This document shows, piece by piece, positions 57,027 to 64,000 of a stretch of DNA of 64,000 bases (within the stretch, counting starts at the first letter, position 1; each line of letters starts with the position of its first letter). Both the position numbers and the translations under genes were made by a program. The notes beneath the pieces were generated by a model. The model was not told where the DNA came from, did no database searches, and was given only the letters and a program-made list of their open reading frames with translations. The stretch comes from Humulus lupulus (taxonomy: Eukaryota; Streptophyta; Magnoliopsida; Rosales; Cannabaceae), in assembly GCF_963169125.1 (NCBI RefSeq), contig NC_084797.1, positions 92,599,868 to 92,663,867 of the forward strand, read 5' to 3'.

Positions 57027-59828
57027 AGCTCCCAGCCAAGGACTGCTATAACACTTCTATGAAGGGAAAATCACAACCCGGGCAGCAAGCTATGGCCATA
57101 AGTGACGGAGGTGAGGAGTCCCAGGAAGTGGAAGACACTTGTGGGATGAAAGAACCTCAAGAAGCAAAGGATATCGATGTCGTCCCACATGATGACATTG
57201 ACCCACGAATGGGCGAGGATAGGTCAGAGCTCCAGGCCATTGAGGAGCTCAATGAAGTAAGTATAGACCCCAAAGAAGCTTCAAGAATTGTTAAGATTGG
57301 GAAAAATCGTGATGATAAAAGGAAGAAGAAGCTGATCAATTTCTTACAAAAGAATCTAGATGTCTTCGCCTGGTCACATGAAGACATGGTGGGAATACGC
57401 TCGAGTGTAATCATGCACACTCTAAACTTGGACAAGAACGTGCCTGCAAAATCCCAAAAATAGAGGCGTTTGGGAGCAGTTTGAGTTGAAGCACTGGAGG
57501 AAGAAGTAGCTTGACTGTTAAAGTGCGGGTTTATTCGTGAAGAAAAATACCCGATCTGAGTTGCCAATCTCGTGTTAGTCCAAAAGCTAAACGGGAATGG
57601 AGGACCGCATCGATTTCTCCGACCTGAACAAAGCTTGCCCCAAGGATTGCTTCCCACTACCAAGGATTGATCAGTTGGTAGATGCCACGGCGGGTCACGA
57701 GTTCATGTCCTTTATGGATGCGTATTCTGGATATAACCAGATCTCGATGAATCCTATGGACCAAGAACATACTAGCTTTATTACCCCAACTAACGTATAT
57801 TGTTATAAAGTCATGCCCTTCGAGCTGAAGAATGCTGGAGCAACCTATCAGCGATTAGTGAACAAAATATTTGTTGATCAGATCGGGAGGAATATGGAAG
57901 TGTATGTCGATGATATGCTTATCAAATCCAAGACTTTCGGTGACCATGTATCCAATCTGAAAGAATATTTTGAGATAACAAAGAGGTATGGTATGAGGTT
58001 GAATCCCCAGAAGTGTACTTTTCGAGTAGCATCGGGAAATTTTTTGGGATTCATAGTCAATACGAGGGGGATAGAGGCGAATCCTGATAAAATTAGATCA
58101 TTGTTAGAAATTCCCTCGCCTAGGTCAGGCAAAGAAGTTCAAAGCCTGACTGGAAGGGTGGCAGCTTTGAATCGTTTTATTTCAAAATCCATTGACAAGT
58201 GCTTGCCATTCTACAACTTGCTAAGAGGAAACAAGAAATTTGAATGGACTGAGGAGTGCGAGCAGGCATTCCTCGACTGAAAAACACACTTGACTGAGCC
58301 CTCAATATTGTCTAAGCCTATGCCTGGACAACCTCTATTCCTTTATTTGGCCATGGTAGAAAATGCAGTCAATGTCGTGTTAGTTCGAGAAGAAGACTGT
58401 GCTCAAGAACCGGTGTATTATATAAGCAAGAGACTTCTCAGAGCTGAATCACGGTATCCACTGATAGAAAAGATGGCATTCTGTCTGCTATTGGCTTCCA
58501 GGAAGCTCCGACCATATTTCCAGTCTCATTCAATCAACGTCATGATTGACCAACCTTTAAGGCAGGTGTTGCAAAAACCTGAAACGTCGGAACGTCTTTT
58601 AAAATGGGCAGTTGAATTGAGCCAGTTCAAGATATTGTATGTGCCACATACCTCAATCAAAGGTGAGGCCCTTGCTGATTTTGTGGCTGAATGCACCAGA
58701 TTTCAAGAAGAGCTTTTGAAGGAACCAGTGCAAGAGTTGTGGAAAATATTCATAGATGGATCATCGAACGAGAACGGATCAGGGGCTAGGATCATATTAA
58801 TCTCCCCAAAAGGGAATTGATTCCATACAGCTCTGAGATTTGGATTCGAAGAATCTAACAATGAAGTCAAGTATGAGGCCTTACTGGCTGGACTGAGAGT
58901 GGCAAAGGAGCTCAAAGCGAAGGTTGTCCAGTGTTATAGCGATTCTCAGCTCGTGGTTAATCAGGTGTTGAGTACAATATTGTTGAACAGATACCACGCG
59001 AGCAGAACTCTAATGCTGGCGCTTTGGCAAGGCTTGTCACCACCAAGGAAGTTGAGACTTTGAATGTAGTGACAATGGAGTTCTTAGAGTGTCCGATTGT
59101 GATAGGAAAAATGGTAGAGGTCGAGATGATCGACACAAGACCGACCTGGATGACCCCCATAATGGAATACCTCACAACGGGAAGGCACCTGAGGAAAGAA
59201 AGGATGCAAGAATAGTACTCTATCAAGCTCCAAGGTATATGATAGTGGATGGTACATTATACCGATGTGGTCATTCATTGCCTCTCCTACGGTGAGTTCT
59301 GCCTGAGGAGGCTAAAACCATTCTACAAGAAGTGCATGAAGGCTTTTGTGGAGATCATGCTGGGGGGCAAAACCTAGCATTGAAAATATTGAGGCAGGGC
59401 TATTTTTGGCCCACTTTAACGAAAGACTCCATCTTGTATGTTTAGAAATGCGACAAATGCCAGCGCTTCTCCACAATTGTCCGTGGCCATTTGCGGTGTG
59501 GGGAATCGACATAATAGGGTCCCTACCAATGGGAAAGGGAGGAGTTCGTTACGCGATGGTGGCAATCCACTATTTCACGAAGTGGGTAGAGGCCGAGCCT
59601 TTGGCAACCATCACTTCAAAGAGAGTCCTGGACTTTGTGGTGAAGAATATTGTATGTTGGTTTGGGTTTCCTAAAAAGACTGTGTCGGACAATTCGACCC
59701 ATTTTGACAGTGGTCTCTTCACTAACTTCTATGAAAAATATGGCGTTATGAAGAGTTTCTCCTCAGCAACATATTGATAGCCCAATGGGCAGGTCGAGGC
59801 TGCGAACAAAACCCTAAGTGATCTACTG
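57027..59828 (+). pseudogene. pol of element G: reverse transcriptase, two RNase H domains, partial integrase (decayed)
   Basis: From the insertion site it reads LPAKDCYNTSMKG (end of the protease region), an acidic linker, then KNLDVFAWSHEDMVGI, the start of Tat-type reverse transcriptase. After a one-base frame change near 57590: RIDFSDLNKACPKD, MDAYSGYNQI and the MEVYVDDMLIKS catalytic motif near 57900. RNase H 1 covers about 58300-58690 (LADFVAECT end). A second, archaeal-type RNase H follows: WKIFIDGSSNENGSG at 58739, then [14 protein letters not shown] and [10 protein letters not shown]. Integrase: the zinc-finger region has KCDKCQRF and the core has WGIDIIGSLPMGKGG, VAIHYFTKWVEAEP and VSDNSTHFDSG. 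It ends abruptly at VEAANKTLSDLL (59828), so the integrase C-terminus is deleted. Dual RNase H is the hallmark of the Tat lineage. Confidence 0.9.
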
Positions 59829-60134
59829 GTACTCGAATGGTCGCAGCTAGGGCAGGGGGAGCTGGAGGACCAACTTGTATTACTTGATCCCAAGAAGGCA
59901 CGAATCGAGGTGGAGGAGGAGGAGGAGGAGGAGGAATCCTTCTCTCAGTATTGGAGGACATCGGAGCTGTCGAGCTCGTGCCTTTCCCCTTAGTAGGGGA
60001 TTTTGAGACATTTCTTGCTGTCGGAGGGGCCTTCTTCGTAAATCTAGGCCTCTTCACGATAGGGCCTGAGGCAGTTTTCCCGGCCTAGAAAGCAGTACGG
60101 AGGTCAGGAGCTCATGTTTTTTCCATATCTTTGC

Positions 60135-60209
60135 CTGAAAAGAAAAAGAGGGGATTAGTTCTCAAATAAAGTATAAAACATATAGAAAGAACATAAATAA
60201 AGATCATAC
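60135..60209 (-). other. Predicted intron in the antisense ORF of G (75 bp, phase 1)
   Basis: Donor G|GTATGA after ...SPSPEG; acceptor TTTTTCTTTTCAG before GC AAA GAT. Same split Gly codon (G|GC) as the D intron at 44360-44455. Confidence 0.68.
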
Positions 60210-60976
60210 CCTCTGGGCTAGGGGAGGAGTCTATTATCACGACCTCCGGGCTTGGGGCTACTGGAGGAGAAAGAGAGTCTACGACTAGTATTTCTTGGAT
60301 CATAGGAGGTTTAAGTTCTGGTTCTACCTCGGGGCTGGACACATCTACATACTGCTTAAATCTAGGGGCAAAGGCGCCCTGGAGCAGAAAAGTCCATGTC
60401 CTACGGTTGGTTCTGTACTCCTCAAAGATGGGGGACCTAAAATTTAAGGTATTATCGACAACAATGGTGCCCTTAGGGTAATTATTGTCATGACGCACCA
60501 CCAAGTGGTCTACACACCGGAGCAAGGTCCTATTACGGTCTGGGTTGTGAGGATGACGGTAGACGAGCTAATTTGGGTTAAATCAAACTAACCTAAAATT
60601 AGCAGCAACCCTATCTAGTTCCCTATAGGGATATGGGTTACCTTGGCCGAAAGGGTCGACTGCTGCCCCTGATGCAGCTCGCTCTAAATTGGGTTGCCAA
60701 ACAACCTCAGGAACCCACCTCTTTCGCACAAGAGGCACCTTGTCCTGTTCTTCTTCCTCGAGTTCGATGGCTGGCAAGGCCTCTTCTTGAGAGGATGGGA
60801 GCTCATGGATTACCGGGAGGGTAGCCTGGGCCCTTAAGGCCAACGTCTGGCCTTCGCCAATCAACTGGCACGCCAGCATCATGACATAATTCATGATCTG
60901 GAGATAGTCCTTCTCACTGGGAGGCAGCCCAGACAATTTCTCGCATGGACCCCCAAGGTTCGCGGACTTCGCCGTC

Positions 60977-61071
60977 CTCACGAGAAATAAACTTGGTTAA
61001 TACATGTACAAGGTAAATATCTTGGAAAGAATAAAATTTCACGAGCTGAGGTAAGAGAATAAAGAACTTAC
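60977..61071 (-). other. Probable intron in the antisense ORF of G (about 95 bp)
   Basis: The GTAAGT donor after YFKRP is clear. The acceptor is uncertain (TCTCGTGAG is the nearest AG before a coherent frame) and the phases do not match exactly, perhaps because of a later indel. Confidence 0.45.
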
Positions 61072-61754
61072 GAGGACGTTTGAAGTATCTGTGTTCACAG
61101 TTTTGGAACCCGTTCGACATAAATAACAAGTCTTTATAGTCGTTAGGGTGGCTTGGGAGCTCGATGACAGGAGCGAAATTGGGGAATCTGGTGAGATAGT
61201 AGAACCCGTCACCTCGACCTCTTTGTTCCGGGATGGCTTTGAGGCAGAAGAAATATAATATATCTTCCGGAGTGGGGACATCCCACTCATGCTTAAAAAA
61301 AAGTATTTCAGCCCTACCAAAAGCCTATAAGAATTTGGGGGGAGCTGAAATGGAGTCAACTTTTTGAAATTTAGAAAATCTGCAAAGTATTGGTCCAAGG
61401 GAAGGAAGGCACGTACCTTCAAGTGTTCGTCTCTCCAGGCCGCGAAATTGTCCCCGAGAGGGGACCAGCTCTGTTCCCCTTTAAAGGCAGGTCAAGCAAT
61501 GAGAACTCCGGTCCCGACCTCGATTTTGTGGCTCAACATGATCTTGTTCACCCTCCCCTGGGTCGTGACATTGGATACAATTCTTTCTACTTCGAAATAG
61601 GCGTTAGGGTCAACCACTACCTCCTTTTCCACCACCTGACCGAAGTGGGGAATGGAAGATTCAGGTGCGACCTCCTTCCCCTTTTTCTTTTCCTGAGAGG
61701 ATGAGCTGGTTGCGTTCTTCTTGGGTGCAATCTTCTTGGGAGCCATCGGATCGC

Positions 61755-62319
61755 CTAACGAACAGAATGACCTAATTAGTAGGTGGCATAAGAGGATTTA
61801 AAGGTTACGATGCGGAACTACGAGGGGAATGGTTTACTTTTGGTGTACGAGCTGAGTTAGCCTCGGGCCCATCGTGTGATGTCACGTGCTACCCTAAGTT
61901 ACGCGACTTGGTTTCCTAACAAACCCTGATATTTAGGGATCCGTGTGTCAGAATGTCAAGCCACTACTTTCCTTGGGAGGCGGTTTAGTGCAAAACCACC
62001 CAAGAAGCGTGATCCCTAAGCAACTTGGTTTGGACCCTAAAATTTTTTCATCTTCTATATCCCGAATGGGTATTTTATAAATTTTCCATGGATTAACCAA
62101 CTTTACCCAGAAATTACCCAGTTTTATGAATGTCTTAGTTCCAAAGATATTTTAGGACCTACTCATTAAATCTAAGTTGAAGCCTATTTGCTAAAAACAT
62201 TTGGGAAATAGCCTAATATTGACTATGGTGAAGTGTGGATGAGCATGGTGAAAAGGAAAAAGAAAAAAAAAGACCAATAAAAGAAAATTTTCTTCAAAAT
62301 CAAAAGACGAGGTACTTAC
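61755..62319 (-). other. Predicted first intron of the antisense ORF of G (565 bp)
   Basis: Donor ACT|GTAAGT and acceptor CTGTTCGTTAG, nine bases before ATGGCTCCC. D has the matching layout: short exon 1, GTAAGT at 24736, acceptor at 24990 directly before ATG. Confidence 0.6.
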
Positions 62320-62505
62320 AGTATGTTCTTCGATAAAAAGAGGTAGACTTTGTAGGGGAATGTTCTTGGAAGACTCCTGAGTAACAGGGTGCAACGAACG
62401 GTTTTTGGGTTTTTTTTTAAAAAGAAGAAGGATTCAGAAATACAGAAGAGAGAAAATATAGAAAAATTTCAAATGAAAGGTGGTGAAACCTGAAAATTAC
62501 CTACC

Positions 62506-62514
62506 CTATTTATA
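62506..62514 (-). promoter_or_regulatory. Antisense TATA box upstream of the extra ORF of G
   Basis: TATAAATAG on the minus strand, about 115 bp upstream of ATG 62394. Confidence 0.55.
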
Positions 62515-62765
62515 CGTAAACGACATAAATTACTTTGGGCCATCCGATTTGGTTAGTACAAGATCCAAAGGCCATGGTTCAAAAGACAAAACGGTGGCAA
62601 AAAGGTGACAAGGCAATTATTGTAGGCCTCAAAACCCAAACAGATGCCAATTATGGTATACCACGTGTCCAATACTTGAGTAGTGGGCAGGTATGGTTTA
62701 ATTCAATAGAAGTCTAAAATTCCCTACTGTGTAGGTCAAAAGGTGACAACATGAACCACGAGCAG
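62515..62765 (+). other. Non-coding sequence between the antisense promoter and the polypurine tract of G
   Basis: I see no ORF or repeat of note. Confidence 0.5.
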
Positions 62766-62782
62766 GGACTTGGGGGGGCAAA
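62766..62782 (+). other. Polypurine tract of element G
   Basis: GGACTTGGGGGGGCAAA abuts the LTR start TGTTGTACCC. It is nearly the same as the tract of D. Confidence 0.88.
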
Positions 62783-63499
62783 TGTTGTACCCTAATTTCA
62801 GCATTAGTCCTTCACTCAGCTCGGGTACAGCTGGAAAATAAATATACGGAGAAATAGCCAAGCAATGATATATGTTTATTTTCCACGTAAGCAACTCCAG
62901 TTGCACATGGGCACGTGTGGTGTTAGGCGTCCTGGGTTTAACCCGAGCTACAGACATGAAGGTTGTGAAGCACAAGCTCATGGTATTCAAATGGCTACTG
63001 AAGTACGAGCTCAGGGAGATATCCAGCTCGTGATTATTCAAATATATTGCGCACCCACGGATCCCCAAAGACTCGGGTACTTTTATACGATTATTTATGA
63101 CCAGCCTGTCATATTTAATGTCCCAGATATTAGGAGACCATTTATTTTGTGATCAAATCATAACCTAGTATAAATGGGAATTTTTTTGTATTAAATGTAA
63201 TAAATATGTAAATCCATGATTGACTCACGCGGTTACCCAAACCTATCCATGGAATTTCTCTATAAATACTGAGAATATTGGACATGAATAGGGACGATTA
63301 TTCTATAATACTGAAACTTTGCCAAAATATAGAGAAAAACAGCAATAATATAGACTTGTGGACTAGAAAGATTTTAATCACTGAACCACGTAAAAAGATT
63401 TGTGTTCTTGTGAATTCATTTCATATTTTAGTTTATTATTAAGCACTAATCAACCTCATTATTTCTTAAATACACTGTTGGCAAAAAACTGCGTCAACA
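62783..63499 (+). repeat. 3' LTR of element G (717 bp)
   Basis: TGTTGTACCC...GCGTCAACA, with TATAAATA at about 63261-63268. No matching copy elsewhere in the window because the 5' LTR is lost. Confidence 0.85.
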
Positions 63500-63709
63500 C
63501 ATGTCTTTGTCAATCATTCAATAGTCAAGGGCCATGCCCTATCAGAATATCTCATGCTCCCTAATATGGCAGGCAGATATGGCATATACATCCTATTTAA
63601 GCGGTTAAACACATAACCACGTAAATAATTACCAAACCCTGAGTCGAGCTTGTCTTTAGTGGTGAGTGTACATGCTCATCCATTCTTCAGAAATCCTTAA
63701 CCTTGGCAC
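63500..63709 (-). other. Leader of element I (minus strand)
   Basis: Non-coding sequence downstream of the primer-binding site in minus orientation. G adjoins it directly. Confidence 0.5.
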
Positions 63710-63721
63710 GCTCTGATACCA
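63710..63721 (-). other. Primer-binding site of element I (tRNA-iMet type)
   Basis: TGGTATCAGAGC on the minus strand, three bases before the LTR end at 63725. Confidence 0.9.
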
Positions 63722-63724
63722 AGT

Positions 63725-64000
63725 TGTAACTCCCTGGTAGCCAAGACCATTACACTGTGTATTTTAAATAGTGCTAGACCCGCTAAATGAGTCAGTTGGC
63801 CATAAACATGTAAGTAAACGTGATTAACAAGTTAGGGTTTAAAATTTTGACAAAAGGAATAGTCATTGCATTAAAACGTTAAGTTTTTACATGGGATCCC
63901 AAAATAAACATTTCAAAAGTCATTATAGTTTCAAAAAAGGCAATGGCAACATATGCCGACCTAAGCAGCAAAATAGGGTTAAACCCTAGTTCATCTAAGA
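63725..64000 (-). repeat. 5' LTR of element I (only its end is inside the window)
   Basis: It matches the start of solo LTR L (39861 on): both read TGTAAC..CTGG, then 'ccaagaccattacactgtgt'. It is the same family in the same orientation, and continues past the right edge. Confidence 0.85.

Larger units (their letters stand above)
59829..62394 (-). pseudogene. Antisense extra ORF of element G, Transposase_28-like, intron-containing
   Basis: Read on the minus strand: exon 1 from ATG 62394 (MHPVTQESSKNIPLQ) to a GTAAGT donor; intron 61755-62319; exon 2 from MAPKKIAPKK (61746), a basic Ser/Lys-rich start. The core domain at about 61440-61090 reads FLPLDQYFADFLNFKKLTPF, PPNSYRLLVGLKYFF, DVPTPEDILYFFCLKAIPEQ and GFYYLTRFPNF; a frameshift near 61300 breaks it. 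A second intron (about 60977-61071) leads to the segment with GLPPSEKDYLQIMNYVM and ELEEEEQDKVPLVRKRW. A third intron (60135-60209) leads to a basic/Pro-rich tail that includes a nine-Pro run (about 59935-59910). One TGA lies at 61491-61493. Homology to D is clear; function unknown. Confidence 0.72.
47518..63499 (+). mobile_element. Element G: Tat-like Ty3/Gypsy element with dual RNase H, split by element C
   Basis: It has a short pol remnant (47518-47540), then, after element C, protease end, reverse transcriptase, RNase H, second RNase H, partial integrase, antisense extra ORF, polypurine tract and 3' LTR. The 5' LTR and gag are missing. Removing C and one CCATC rejoins the reading frame across the insertion: VRGHQ joins LPAKDCYNTSMKG. 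Confidence 0.88.

Noticed and set aside
57157..57663. 168-codon minus-strand ORF opposite reverse transcriptase of G
   Set aside because: Shadow of the real plus-strand pol frame.
1..64000. Host protein-coding genes
   Set aside because: Every coding region I could recognise belongs to a transposable element; the remaining spacers show no conserved exon-like sequence.

Overview
This is plant nuclear DNA, almost certainly from a eudicot, made almost entirely of nested transposable elements. I found no host gene, rRNA or intact tRNA. The evidence for a plant is the set of lineages present: Ty3/Gypsy chromoviruses of the Tekay/Del type with a tRNA-iMet primer site (TGGTATCAGAGC), Tat/Ogre-type Gypsy elements with two RNase H domains and an antisense extra ORF, a Ty1/Copia element, and PIF/Harbinger-like and Mutator-like MITEs. 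I cannot name the species. Letters A-L below are my own names for the elements.

Layout. (1) 1-18153: element A, an old plus-strand Tekay-like Gypsy element whose 5' LTR runs off the left edge. Its RNase H/integrase boundary is interrupted by the 3' part of a Tat-like element B (6760-12455). Its 3' LTR is interrupted by J, a small deletion-derived LTR element (14614-16661). (2) 18154-21689: AT-rich spacer with a 1.5 kb PIF/Harbinger-like element (19282-20795, TSD TAA) that itself holds a 172 bp Mutator-like MITE (20151-20322, 10 bp TSD). (3) 21695-22863: solo LTR K (TSD GAAGT). (4) 23351-45410: minus-strand Tat-like element D, reduced to LTR, antisense ORF and an integrase fragment. Its antisense ORF was split by a Ty1/Copia element (25716-43204, TSD CTCCC). 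The Copia 5' LTR was in turn split by minus-strand Gypsy element H (26551-33391, TSD TTGGA), and its 3' LTR by solo LTR L (39861-42079, TSD TTTGG). (5) 45411-47517: LTR-like block E. (6) 47518-63499: plus-strand Tat-like element G, split inside pol by element C (47541-57021, TSD CCATC). C is a nearly intact, young Tekay/Del element with equal-length 2276 bp LTRs. (7) 63500-64000: start of another minus-strand Tekay-like element (I).

The most interesting system is the antisense ORF family of the three Tat-like elements (B, D, G). Each lies between pol and the 3' LTR on the opposite strand to gag-pol and resembles the 'putative gypsy type transposon' (Transposase_28) proteins. Each has a TATA-like box on the antisense side and introns readable from the sequence. 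The last intron has the same phase in D and G. Introns on the antisense strand are invisible to splicing of the genomic RNA, which would explain how they survive retrotransposition. A second theme is that several LTRs carry clusters of short, self-complementary words that differ from family to family. Relative ages follow from the nesting: D before Copia before H and L; G before C; A before B and J.
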